The position numbers were made by a program, and so were the translations under genes. The notes beneath the pieces are model-generated. The model searched no databases. It saw only the letters and a program-made list of their open reading frames with translations, and was not told the origin of the DNA. From Planctomycetaceae bacterium (GTDB lineage: Bacteria > Planctomycetota > Planctomycetia > Gemmatales > Gemmataceae), in the NCBI GenBank assembly GCA_013823135.1, contig PNLP01000006.1:1-64000 (forward strand): a stretch of DNA of 64,000 bases, read 5' to 3'. Below are positions 36,611-45,312 of the stretch, piece after piece. How positions within the stretch are numbered: the stretch's first letter is position 1; every line of letters starts with the position of its first letter.

Positions 36611-37033
36611 ATGACAACACCCGACAATGCACCCGATGCGATGACTCCCGACCTGGAAACCACCCCCAGCGACGCTGGCGGGAACACTCTTTCCAACGAC
36701 CGAAGAAAGCGAACGATTCCTATCGCGACGGATCGTCGCCGGGCTCAGAACGCTGCTGAAAAACGGAAAACCAGCGAGCGCCGCCGGCTGATCGACCCAA
36801 CAACATGCGAACGAGACTACAACCTGGACGAAACCGAGTTCATGAAGGCGATGGATCGCTACAAGCGGGAAAACCGCCGACCATTCCCAACCTGGAGTGA
36901 GGTTCTCGAAGTCCTGTATTCTCTGGGCTATCGCCGCGTGGCTGAAGCCACGGCATTGCCTGGTGGAAAACGAGAACCCGGTGGTGCAGTTCCTCCGTCG
37001 TCTGCCCCAGTTGTGGAAGCTGCAACAGTATAA
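36611..37033 (+). CDS. small charged protein of unknown function
   Basis: About 140 residues. The first 60 are disordered-looking and rich in Thr, Asp and Arg ([19 protein letters not shown]). A short conserved-looking part follows ([35 protein letters not shown]), probably helical, then a Pro/Ala tail. TGAGG lies 11 bases before the ATG at 36611. I do not recognise a family; the [19 protein letters not shown] run looks like a sequence-conserved helix pair. It sits 111 bases before lpxB. Confidence 0.75.
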   Translation: MTTPDNAPDAMTPDLETTPSDAGGNTLSNDRRKRTIPIATDRRRAQNAAEKRKTSERRRLIDPTTCERDYNLDETEFMKAMDRYKRENRRPFPTWSEVLEVLYSLGYRRVAEATALPGGKREPGGAVPPSSAPVVEAATV

Positions 37034-37144
37034 GCATTTACGGTCTACCGCCTCGCGGAGCCAGGCGGTTTGGACTGGCAATTCTTTCCGCGATCTGCGA
37101 GATAGACCCCGCGTTCCGAAATTTGAGCCGGCAAGGATGCCCGC

Positions 37145-38287
37145 ATGAATCTGTTCTTCAGTGCTGGGGAACCCAGTGGCGATCTCCACGGGGCAAACCT
37201 GATTCAGGCACTGCGTTCGCGCAACTCGAACATTCGAATCACTGGCTTTGGTGGCCCGAAAATGACGGCTGCCGGAGCCAATCTGCATTATCCCCTCACG
37301 GAACTCTCGGTGATGGGGTTGCGGCGCGTCCTTCGCCACATACCCACATTCTTCCGACTCGCGGGTGAGGCTGAGCGCCTGTTCCGCGATGACCGTCCGG
37401 ACGCTGTCGTCCTGATCGACTACCCTGGCTTCAACTTCGAACTTGCCAAGCGTGCGCATGCTGTTGGCATCCCGGTGTATTACTTCGTGCCTCCCCAACT
37501 CTGGGCTTGGCGACGCGGCCGGGCCAGGCAGGTCCGAAAGTGGTGCGCGGGCGTTTTGTCCGCACTGCCGTTCGAGGACGACTGGTATCGTTCGCGAAAC
37601 GTTCCGACTCACTATGTCGGCCATCCCTACTTCGACGAACTCGCGGGCCAGAAACTCGACCCGCAATTCCTCGCTGAGGAGCGTGTGAAGGGCGGCGCGG
37701 TTGTGGCACTGCTGCCCGGTTCGCGGAACCAGGAGGTTGCCGCCAACTTCGCGATGATGCTGGCGGCAGCGCGAAAGGTGAAAGCCACCAGACCCGACGC
37801 CCGGTTCCTTGTCGCCGCATTTAACGACCGGCACGCCGCGCAGGTTCGGGAGGTTGCAAGCAGCAACGGCTTCCCTGTCGCGGTTCACGTTGGTCGTACG
37901 CCCGAGATCATCGAGTTGTCCGACGCCTGCATTGCTGTCTCCGGATCGGTCAGTCTGGAACTCATGTACCGTGGGAAGCCCTCGGTGGTGGTCTACCGGA
38001 TGAGTCCGCTCTCGCTCTGGCTTGCCCGTCGGCTTGTGAAGTTGCCGTATTTCACGCTCGTTAATCTTCTCGCGAACGCGGAACTGTTCCCCGAGATCGC
38101 CACGGCACGCGATGAATCGGATCGGATTGCGAGTCATGTTCTGGGTTGGCTGAACGATCCGAGGCATCGCGCTGCCGCTGTCGAAAAGTTGGTGGCGTTG
38201 CGAAACCGCGTTGCTGTCCCCGGCGCGTGTGAGCGAGCGGCGGACTTTCTGCTTGGCGCGACGTCGGCGGTTCGCCGCGCGGCGTGA
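37145..38287 (+). CDS. lpxB: lipid-A-disaccharide synthase
   Basis: 380 residues, normal for LpxB (GT19). It joins UDP-2,3-diacylglucosamine and 2,3-diacylglucosamine-1-phosphate on the inner membrane to form the lipid A disaccharide. Visible marks: FFSAGEPSGDLHGANLI, GFGGPKMTAAG, LIDYPGFNFELAKRA, YYFVPPQLWAWRRGRAR, GHPYFDEL and LLPGSRNQEV. AAGGATG precedes the ATG. It shows that this organism makes lipid A and therefore has an outer membrane. Other lpx genes are not in the window. Confidence 0.96.
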   Translation: MNLFFSAGEPSGDLHGANLIQALRSRNSNIRITGFGGPKMTAAGANLHYPLTELSVMGLRRVLRHIPTFFRLAGEAERLFRDDRPDAVVLIDYPGFNFELAKRAHAVGIPVYYFVPPQLWAWRRGRARQVRKWCAGVLSALPFEDDWYRSRNVPTHYVGHPYFDELAGQKLDPQFLAEERVKGGAVVALLPGSRNQEVAANFAMMLAAARKVKATRPDARFLVAAFNDRHAAQVREVASSNGFPVAVHVGRTPEIIELSDACIAVSGSVSLELMYRGKPSVVVYRMSPLSLWLARRLVKLPYFTLVNLLANAELFPEIATARDESDRIASHVLGWLNDPRHRAAAVEKLVALRNRVAVPGACERAADFLLGATSAVRRAA

Positions 38288-38632
38288 TCGCCACAACTGT
38301 CGTAATCGCTTTGCTGCCCACACTGCGCGGATGAATCGCATCGCCTCGGCAGCAAGTGCTACCGCGGCACGGAGTCTCTCGCTGTGTGTTTCCGCGTTCG
38401 AAAGTTTGCGTCGCAACGCAGCGAAACTCACAGCTTCATCTTCTCTCTCGCGATCAACAGTCAAGAACTGCACCATTCGCTCAAACTGCTCACCGGCCTC
38501 TGAAACGAGAGCGGCAAGGTCGGCCTCTTCGCACTCGAGATGCGAGGCGACGACTGCCCACCGGCACCCAATAGCACGATAGTGCGCGGCAGAGTTCAGC
38601 ACGGCTTTCGTGTTTGGAGTGGTGGTGTACAT
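38288..38632 (-). pseudogene. HTH-like gene without its own stop, facing lpxB
   Basis: From ATG at 38632 the frame reads MYTTTPNTKAVLNSAAHYRA, then GCRWAVVASHLECEEADLAALVSEAG and a long charged helix (REREDEAVSFAALRRKLSNAE). This looks like real protein, similar in style to helix-turn-helix proteins of the terminase-small-subunit type (inference). No stop occurs before the antisense of lpxB; the frame runs on for about 1000 codons into rbsC antisense. I therefore read it as a gene that has lost its 3' end. A GTACATATGTAC palindrome lies upstream. Confidence 0.5.
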
Positions 38633-38685
38633 GACGAACTCAGGAGTGAAGTTGACCGAACGCAGGCTCATGACGAAGTGCAAAA

Positions 38686-38703
38686 TATAATGTACATATG
38701 TAC
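38686..38703. promoter_or_regulatory. AT-rich promoter/operator with 12-bp palindrome
   Basis: TATAAT (38686-38691) abuts the perfect palindrome GTACATATGTAC (38692-38703), in a clearly AT-rich island about 55-70 bases before the minus-strand HTH-like gene. Probable regulator-binding site for that gene. Confidence 0.4.
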
Positions 38704-38857
38704 TATATCTCGAGCCAAGTCAAATTTTTTGGTGGCGATTTTCGGTTGTCGATCGATGTGTGTAAGTGCTTCTCGCAGGGAGAAAACTCCGGTCGCTCAC
38801 GCTCCCGGCTCGCTAACTCACTTTCACCGCTCGAACGAGAAGTGCTTGAAGTCTTCG

Positions 38858-38880
38858 CCCTCTCCCGCAAGGAGAGAGGG
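38858..38880. repeat. small hairpin repeat next to the 169-bp element
   Basis: CCCTCTC (38858-38864) pairs with GAGAGGG (38874-38880). It lies one base before the terminal-inverted-repeat element and looks like a dispersed hairpin repeat. From about 38710 to here I see no gene. Confidence 0.5.
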
Positions 38881-38881
38881 A

Positions 38882-39050
38882 CAACGCTAAGTACAACTCC
38901 CCGTAAGTGAGGGAACAGTTCTGTAGCCGGGGTCTGTGACCCCGGTTCACCCTGGCCACACTAAGACCGGCCTCACAGAGGCCAGCTACTACAGCAAAAC
39001 AATGAGTCACGATTGTTCCCCTACTTACGGGGAACTGTACTCAGCCGTTG
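38882..39050. repeat. 169-bp non-coding element with 38-39 bp imperfect terminal inverted repeats
   Basis: The ends (38882-38919 and 39012-39050) are imperfect inverted repeats sharing CAACG, AGTACA, CCCCGTAAGT and GGGAACA. Inside are two hairpins in opposite orientation: CCGGGGTC-TGT-GACCCCGG (38927-38945) and GGCCTC-ACA-GAGGCC (38969-38983). Read from its own strand, the second keeps the flank CTGTAG and loop TCTGTGA while its stem letters differ in pairs. It carries no ORF. It resembles a MITE or a double REP unit and ends 17 bases from the TPR gene stop. Confidence 0.7.
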
Positions 39051-39067
39051 CTGTCTCACTTCCCGAC

Positions 39068-42000
39068 TCACCCACCGATTTTGAAGTTGGCGTGTAAGGC
39101 ATCGTAGATCGCGCGGTCGGATGGGTGAACCCCCTTGCGTTCGAGACCTCGCCGCATTCCCTCACGGAACGCCTTGTTGGCATCGTCGGTTCGTGGGGGC
39201 GTTTGCCCAAGTCGAGACACTGCCAGGTGGAACCATCGCAGGGCGGTTGGCTCGATTCGAATCGCGTCGTTCAAGTCACGCTCGGCTTCCGTGAACTGTT
39301 TGAGGGTAATCCGGATTCTCGCGCGTGTGTCGAGGAGGTCGCCCGTCATGCCAACCTCTCGCGTCGCCCGGTTGACCAGTTCCAGCGCGTGCTCTGCGGT
39401 GCGGGGGTCGGCCGCTTCGAGCCAGGCAAGGTTGTTGAGGGCAACCGCGTTGCGTGGGTCGTTGGCAATGACCTTTTCGTACTCCGCGGCGGCGCTAGCG
39501 AGATCCTGCCGGATTGCCAGGAACTCGGCCCGATTCATCCGGAGGGCTGAGGATGTTGGATCCTCGGCCAGACAAGCTTCGAGCCAACTCAACACTGTTG
39601 TCGCTTGCCGGTCTGTTACAGGGTTCGCACGCACGATCGCGAGCCCTGCCGAGGCTCGGACGCGGGTCGGCAGGTTTCGCGAATGTTGGTCAATCTTGGT
39701 GAACGCATCGTTCGTCCGGCCATCGGCTGCAAGCACGCCGACGAGACCGACCAGCGCTTCCGCGCGAGTTGGGATCAACGATGCGTACCGATCTGCTGCC
39801 GCGTCGGTGATGGCACGACCCGCAGGCGTCCCGCGAACACTTGGGTAACGTGCGAGTTCATCGAGGAGTTCAGCCAGTCGCCCGGCTCGGGCGAGGTGGC
39901 CACCCGCACTGGGATCGCTTGATCGGGCATATCCTTCGGCAAAGGCCAGTGCCCGCTCTGGGTGGCCCGACTTGCACTCGTACCGGGCCACGGTCGCAAC
40001 AGCCTGGAACTCACCAGGGTAGTTATCCATGAGTGCTTTCGCGAACGCCCCTGCCGCTGCATAGTTCTGGTCCTCGACCAGTTCTTCGACGGCGAAGGAC
40101 AGATAGTAGATGTTCGTCCTGTCCGCATCGAGAAGCGTCTGGAGGCACTTTCGGCTCTCGGCACGGTTCCCCGCGGAGCGATACAACTGCGAAAGTGTGT
40201 AAAGATCCTTGGGCGAACTGGTGGCCTTGTAGACCCCGTTCAGCGCGACTGCGGCGCGGGTTAACACAGCCACGCGGTCGGTTCCCTCGAGATACCGCGA
40301 GAGCGTTGTTAGCACACTCGCGGTTGCCCGGAGTTCATCGGGCGACTTCCCGAAGTCGTCCACACTCTTGACGAGGTCCATCGCCTTCTGGCGGTTTTCA
40401 GGTGTGCCCCCGACCGCGTAGATCATCGCAAGGTTCCGCTGCCCCCACGCGATGTCAGACTTCGGCAGGTCTTTCACCGCGAGGTAATCCTCAAGCACCT
40501 TGGTGGCCACCCCGGGTTGGTTCGTCGAGAGGCTCAGCGAGAGCATCGCCTGAGCAAACATCCGCCGTTCGGCGGCAGAGCCGAGTTCTGGTTTGAAGTC
40601 TTTCCCTTCCGGGGTCTGCATCAACACGACAACCGCTGAGAGGAACGCGGCGGGGGAGATTTTACCCCTTGCGGCATTCAGGTCTTCCGACTTACGAGCC
40701 AGAGCGAGGCGGAGCCAATCATCAGCGGTTGCACCCTTCCGACGGGTCGACTCTTCAAGCAACGGAATCGGGTCGAACAGTTGGTACGTGCCCGCCAGTC
40801 CCGCAGCCCATGGGAGACCTGCGGGATCCCGTTCTGCGTGAGGTCGAGACCAGTTCAACAATTTCGTCGCCACCGGGGTTTGAAGTTTCGGGATCACGGA
40901 GCCGACCACTCGCCGGAAGGAATCACCCATCCAGCGGGGGTCGGTTCCCAGTCGGTTTACGAGTTGCTGAGTTTTCTCGTCGGCACCCGTCGAACAGTAG
41001 AGGACGAGCAATTCTTGAGCGGCGGCATAACGTGTCGGCTCTACAGTGAATGCGCGTTCCGTGAAGCGTGCCGCCTCGGGATCGTTTCCGGTAAGCCGGT
41101 GGAGTCGAGCCACAGCCAAGCACACATCAGACCGTGTGGGGTTGGTGCCGAACTTCGCGACCATTCTTGGGAGAACGCTCACAGCGGTCGCAGGAGAAGC
41201 AGAGGCCGCATCGCACAACAAGACTGTCGATCCGGATTCTCCTTCAAGACTGACAAGCATTGATCGAGCTTCGGCAGCGGATTTCGCATCCCCAATCCGC
41301 GACGCCCGCTCGTGCAACTTCAGCCAGACATTCACATCGGATGGTCGTCGTGCAGCGATGCTCCGCAGCATCTGGACAACAGCTTTCTGATCGCCCACTT
41401 CCTCAAAGACCTCGATCATGCCAAAGAGCAATCGTGCTTGCTCGGCCTCGGGCCATGACTCGATTCGCTCCACAAGGGTTGCAAGCGGTCGAACCCGTCC
41501 AGGTTCGCTGGCATAGAGGTTGGCTCGCGCAAGTCGTACCTCCGCGTTGTCGCCTGATGCTGCCTGGGCCTCATCGATCACCGAAAGCCCGGCAGGGGTG
41601 CCATTGGCCTCGGCTGTGGCCTTGGCCAGAACGGACCAGAGGCGAGTGTCGCCAGGTCGGGTGGCGACTTCTTTCCGCAACATCTGAACTGCTTCGGAGG
41701 TCTTACCAACTGCCAGAGCAATTTCGGCCTGCAAGATTACAGACTCAGAGGACATCGGGCCAAATCGCGAGCGTGCGGTCATCGCCGCGACCTCAAGTTT
41801 CCGCCACTCATCAGGTGTGCCGCCAGTAGCCTGAAGTCGTGCCGCCCTTGTCCGAATCCATTGTGAAAGCACTGCTCCCGGGGCGTATGGAGATTGTGCA
41901 GCAGCCTCCAGTTCGCGAACCGCCTCGTCAAACTGCCCGATCGTGAGGTACAGGTTCCCCAACCCGACGCGAGCCTGCACATTCTTTGGGTCGTCGGTGG

Positions 42001-43300
42001 TCACCCGCTTGAATGCCTTCTCTTGCCCGGCGTGGTCAGCAGTCTGCTCAGCGCAAACCGCCAACAGCAGATTTAATTGCGTTTCCAGTGCCGGAAGATG
42101 GGTGACATCTGTTCGAAGCGACTCCAACTGCGAGACGGCTTCGTCCCATTTCGCGTCACGCATCGCGAGTCGAGCACGGAGGTAACGAACCTGGAGAACG
42201 TGAGACGGTGGTCGACCGCCAACGACCTTTGTGCCACCATTCCCAGGAACCCGCTGCGATTCCAAACGTCGGATGATGTCTGTCGTGCGGGTCGTGTCGC
42301 CCTGTTGAATCAGCAGGTCGGCAAGGGGAACCAGTAGGTCGAAACCTTCCGGCGATGCCTTCAGGCCGTCTTCGAGCACCGCGATAGCGGCCGGCGTATT
42401 CCCGCGAGAGAGCTCCAACCACGACAGATTTCGAATGAGCCGCTGATCACGCGGATACAGAGACACCGCGTCTCGCAGAACAGCCTGAGCCGCAGGGAGT
42501 TTCCGGTCTCGCTGGAGCAGTTCGGCGAGCATCAAGGATGCCTCCGCTTGCTCGGGGTCCAGCTCGAGCACTCGCTGCAAGTCGTTCATGGCCTGCTTCG
42601 GGTCGCCCCGGAAGCCCGCGTCGTTTTCCTCGGAAGCGAACGACTCGAACCGTGCGCGGATGAGGTGCGCATCCGGGCTTTGGGGGAGTGCCTTCACCAT
42701 GCGGTCGAGAACATCGCGTGCCCCCGCAGGATCCTTGAGGTTCCGCCAGACGAGTTGTGCGAGCCGTTGATACCCGCCGATATCACTAGGGTTGTTTGTT
42801 ACCGCAGTCTCGTAGGACTTGCGTGCCTCAGCCATCTGGTTCAGACCAGTCTGAGCCGTACCAAGTTGCTGCCAGAGTCCAGAATCGGTCGGGGACGACT
42901 TCAAAAGCACTTCCGCGTGTGTGATCGCGTCGTTGTAACGAGCGTTCCTGAGGCAAGCGGTGAGTGCATCTCGGCGAATCACCTGACGTTCTGGGTCGAT
43001 CCGCAGGATTCGGTCGTAGAGGAAAATGAGTTCGGACTGCCCGCGATCGGCATTCCGCTTCTTCAACAACTCGACGAGTTGAATCTGAACATCGATGTCG
43101 TCGGGAGTGAACTCCAGGTATTGACGGAGGTAATGAATCGCAGAGTCGGTTTTCCCGGCCTCGGCAGCGCGATCCGCCTGGGTTTTCAATGCAAGCGGGA
43201 TGCGGTCGGCCTGCACAGCGTGTACGCCGATAATCGTGCCGATCAGGCCGAGGACCACGAGCACGAACTTGAAGAGGAATCGCTTGTTGATTGTCGGCAT
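39068..43300 (-). CDS. large TPR-repeat protein with N-terminal membrane anchor
   Basis: 1410 residues. One helix near the start (FLFKFVLVVLGLIGTIIGVHAV, no clear cleavage site) is followed by tetratricopeptide repeats nearly throughout (SAIHYLRQYLEFTPDDIDVQIQL, EARKSYETAVTNNPSDIGGYQRLAQL, NAVALNNLAWLEAADPRTAEHALEL). It is expected to face the periplasm as a scaffold. Ala-rich linkers separate repeat blocks. It follows the 493-residue membrane gene by 139 bases with a hairpin between, so it is probably a separate transcript. The exact role is unknown. Confidence 0.9.
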   Translation of the reverse strand: MPTINKRFLFKFVLVVLGLIGTIIGVHAVQADRIPLALKTQADRAAEAGKTDSAIHYLRQYLEFTPDDIDVQIQLVELLKKRNADRGQSELIFLYDRILRIDPERQVIRRDALTACLRNARYNDAITHAEVLLKSSPTDSGLWQQLGTAQTGLNQMAEARKSYETAVTNNPSDIGGYQRLAQLVWRNLKDPAGARDVLDRMVKALPQSPDAHLIRARFESFASEENDAGFRGDPKQAMNDLQRVLELDPEQAEASLMLAELLQRDRKLPAAQAVLRDAVSLYPRDQRLIRNLSWLELSRGNTPAAIAVLEDGLKASPEGFDLLVPLADLLIQQGDTTRTTDIIRRLESQRVPGNGGTKVVGGRPPSHVLQVRYLRARLAMRDAKWDEAVSQLESLRTDVTHLPALETQLNLLLAVCAEQTADHAGQEKAFKRVTTDDPKNVQARVGLGNLYLTIGQFDEAVRELEAAAQSPYAPGAVLSQWIRTRAARLQATGGTPDEWRKLEVAAMTARSRFGPMSSESVILQAEIALAVGKTSEAVQMLRKEVATRPGDTRLWSVLAKATAEANGTPAGLSVIDEAQAASGDNAEVRLARANLYASEPGRVRPLATLVERIESWPEAEQARLLFGMIEVFEEVGDQKAVVQMLRSIAARRPSDVNVWLKLHERASRIGDAKSAAEARSMLVSLEGESGSTVLLCDAASASPATAVSVLPRMVAKFGTNPTRSDVCLAVARLHRLTGNDPEAARFTERAFTVEPTRYAAAQELLVLYCSTGADEKTQQLVNRLGTDPRWMGDSFRRVVGSVIPKLQTPVATKLLNWSRPHAERDPAGLPWAAGLAGTYQLFDPIPLLEESTRRKGATADDWLRLALARKSEDLNAARGKISPAAFLSAVVVLMQTPEGKDFKPELGSAAERRMFAQAMLSLSLSTNQPGVATKVLEDYLAVKDLPKSDIAWGQRNLAMIYAVGGTPENRQKAMDLVKSVDDFGKSPDELRATASVLTTLSRYLEGTDRVAVLTRAAVALNGVYKATSSPKDLYTLSQLYRSAGNRAESRKCLQTLLDADRTNIYYLSFAVEELVEDQNYAAAGAFAKALMDNYPGEFQAVATVARYECKSGHPERALAFAEGYARSSDPSAGGHLARAGRLAELLDELARYPSVRGTPAGRAITDAAADRYASLIPTRAEALVGLVGVLAADGRTNDAFTKIDQHSRNLPTRVRASAGLAIVRANPVTDRQATTVLSWLEACLAEDPTSSALRMNRAEFLAIRQDLASAAAEYEKVIANDPRNAVALNNLAWLEAADPRTAEHALELVNRATREVGMTGDLLDTRARIRITLKQFTEAERDLNDAIRIEPTALRWFHLAVSRLGQTPPRTDDANKAFREGMRRGLERKGVHPSDRAIYDALHANFKIGG

Positions 43301-43381
43301 GTGTCCCGCGTCCTGCGAGTGAGCTCGAAGAGAACAATGAGCGAATTGTTCGCGATGCTAAACCGGCGCGGGGAAGCGTGA

Positions 43382-43407
43382 CAACCCCAACGTGAGACGC
43401 GGGGTTG
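43382..43407 (-). terminator. hairpin after the 493-residue membrane protein gene
   Basis: CAACCCC (43382-43388) pairs with GGGGTTG (43401-43407). It lies 33 bases beyond the minus-strand stop at 43440. No T tract. Confidence 0.5.
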
Positions 43408-43439
43408 GGATTGAGTTGGCCAGACTGCCATACAAGGAT

Positions 43440-44921
43440 TCAGGACGAGCGAAAGGCAACCGCGACGAGTGCGAAGATGCCTGCCAAAACCAGGGAAATC
43501 TCAAGGATCGAAGGCTGCTGGCTCGTCGGCTCATCAGCGATGCGAAACCAGTCCGCGTCGCCGACGGGTGAGGCAATCGGCCCTCGTTTTGCGTCGAAGT
43601 CCGCGTAAAAGTTGGGGTCATCGATGTGTGCCCCGGCAGCGATTCGATCCGCTTCGAACTGCTGGTAGTCTCGTTGATACGCTTGACCAAACGCCAGTTC
43701 CGCCTCGAAGGCCGGTAGGAGTCGAGCGACCTCCTCCTGCGTCAGCTTCGCTTCAACGAGTTGTTGTCTCTCGCGGCAGTGGGCAGTGAACCGTTCCTGT
43801 AACTTCGGGTCGGGCCACGCGAACGCTGCGAGTCGAGCGGCACGCTCGAAGGCACTCCACGCGATGTAGTTCTGCCCGACACGCAGCATCGTCTCGCCTA
43901 GTGCCATAGCGAAGTAGGGATGAGCGCCCCCACCGAGTCGCCACATCCCGATGATGCCGAGCGTTGGTTCGTCGAACGGCACCTGGGATTTGTGCCCCGA
44001 ATCAACGGCGTTATTCCAGCCTTCGTCAGCTCCGATATGCTTGATTCCTTGCCGTCGAGCTTCTTTATGCTGTTCCCACGTTTCGGGATGTCGAAGATAT
44101 TCCGCAGCAGACCGAGCAGCCTTTACTCCGCCGAAATTCACCCCGAAGTTGGAAATGGGAGACAGGCCAGTTCGTTTAACTCCTCCAAAGTGTGCTCCAC
44201 CGTCCAAGATCCCGAGATGCCCCGTGGATTCGAGGCCGCCACTGAGTCGATTCCCAATCATGTCGAACTTTAGCAACAACTGGGGATCGTCGTACAGCGC
44301 GATCATGTATTCGATGATTGTCGCTTGCCAGACCTCGCGTCCGAAGTGGGAATCGGGATTGATCTTGATCGCCGTCTTGATGTGCTGAAGTCCTTCCTGA
44401 AGAGTCGCCTGATCTTCCTTGTTCCCGGGCCGAACCTGGCGGAACGGCCCCAGAATCAGGAAGGTGCCGAGGTTGGCGTGAGTCGAGTAGAGATCCAACT
44501 CGGGAAGGTTCAGCTCAGTTTGCAGTTTCAACTTCTCTTTCATCAAGGCGATGGCGGCGGCGTGGTCGCCAGCCATTTCCAGACCGACAGCGAGGTCGTT
44601 GGTGAGATCGTAGTAGCGTTTTGATCGGGTTTCGTGCGGCGGGCCAGATTTCAGCACGTCGAGCGATACGCCTGTCAGGCGATTGCGTTCCTTGTAGTAG
44701 GCTGTACTGTGTCGCGGGAACCGTTCGTGGATCACGTCGTGAACCATGGCGAAGCGGAGCGACACACCATCCTGCGACTTGGGGATCACGTGAGGGTAGG
44801 GGAGCGTGCCTTCCGAGACTCGCACAGGCAAGAACCCTGCGAGCAAACCAATCATCAACCCAACCACCGCACCCAGGCCACCGAACACAAGGGGACGCAC
44901 CAGACCGCGTGCCAGGCTCAT
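43440..44921 (-). CDS. membrane protein with two terminal helices and a TPR-like body
   Basis: 493 residues. An N-terminal helix (LVFGGLGAVVGLMIGLLAGF) and a C-terminal helix (ISLVLAGIFALVAVAF) flank a soluble body of about 420 residues. The body has helical, TPR-like parts (RYYDLTNDLAVGLEMAGDHAAAIALMKEKL and QHIKTAIKINPDSHFGREVWQATI). The two ends put both termini on one side and the body in the periplasm. The start overlaps the stop of the upstream 98-residue gene (ATGA). No family is recognised. Confidence 0.82.
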   Translation of the reverse strand: MSLARGLVRPLVFGGLGAVVGLMIGLLAGFLPVRVSEGTLPYPHVIPKSQDGVSLRFAMVHDVIHERFPRHSTAYYKERNRLTGVSLDVLKSGPPHETRSKRYYDLTNDLAVGLEMAGDHAAAIALMKEKLKLQTELNLPELDLYSTHANLGTFLILGPFRQVRPGNKEDQATLQEGLQHIKTAIKINPDSHFGREVWQATIIEYMIALYDDPQLLLKFDMIGNRLSGGLESTGHLGILDGGAHFGGVKRTGLSPISNFGVNFGGVKAARSAAEYLRHPETWEQHKEARRQGIKHIGADEGWNNAVDSGHKSQVPFDEPTLGIIGMWRLGGGAHPYFAMALGETMLRVGQNYIAWSAFERAARLAAFAWPDPKLQERFTAHCRERQQLVEAKLTQEEVARLLPAFEAELAFGQAYQRDYQQFEADRIAAGAHIDDPNFYADFDAKRGPIASPVGDADWFRIADEPTSQQPSILEISLVLAGIFALVAVAFRSS

Positions 44922-45214
44922 GGTGTGTTCTCACTGGTTGATCGCTTCGAAGCCTCGCGATGGCGGACGACACCGACGAGCATTGCACCTGCGAGCATCA
45001 AAACTCCCACGCCGCCGAGAACACCAATTGAAGAGCCGATACGTTGGACCATGTGGGGAGGTTCGGTTGAGTTGGGAGCCGCATGTTCGATGTAGCTCGA
45101 CTTGAACTGTTTCTCGTGTCCGACCACTTCCTTATCCCACAGGCACGCAGTCGCAGAGGGAGCGGTGGCAACGAACACGCCACCAGAGAGCAAGACGGCA
45201 AGAAGGAGTCGCAC
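44918..45214 (-). CDS. small secreted single-pass membrane protein
   Basis: 98 residues. GTG at 45214 is chosen because GGAGGA lies six bases upstream; the frame remains open far beyond it but gives unlikely protein. It has a signal sequence (RLLLAVLLSGGVFVATAP), a short extracytoplasmic stretch with CLWDKEVVGHEKQFKSSY, and one C-terminal helix (SIGVLGGVGVLMLAGAMLVGVV) with a basic tail, i.e. type I topology. Overlaps the next gene by ATGA. It probably acts with the 493-residue protein. Confidence 0.75.
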   Translation of the reverse strand: MRLLLAVLLSGGVFVATAPSATACLWDKEVVGHEKQFKSSYIEHAAPNSTEPPHMVQRIGSSIGVLGGVGVLMLAGAMLVGVVRHREASKRSTSENTP

Positions 45215-45312
45215 GGGAGAGTCCTCCGACGGTTTGAAGTGGATGTGCAGATCGGCTTGTGAACCCAATAGAGAATTCACAAGCCGACTGGAGTTGGAGT
45301 CGTGTTGACGGT

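Noticed and set aside
35498..38683. 1061-codon open frame on the minus strand
   Set aside because: Beyond about 38288 downward it is the exact antisense of lpxB, the small charged protein and rbsC, whose codon patterns are clearly real. Only its first 100-110 residues read as protein and they are reported separately.
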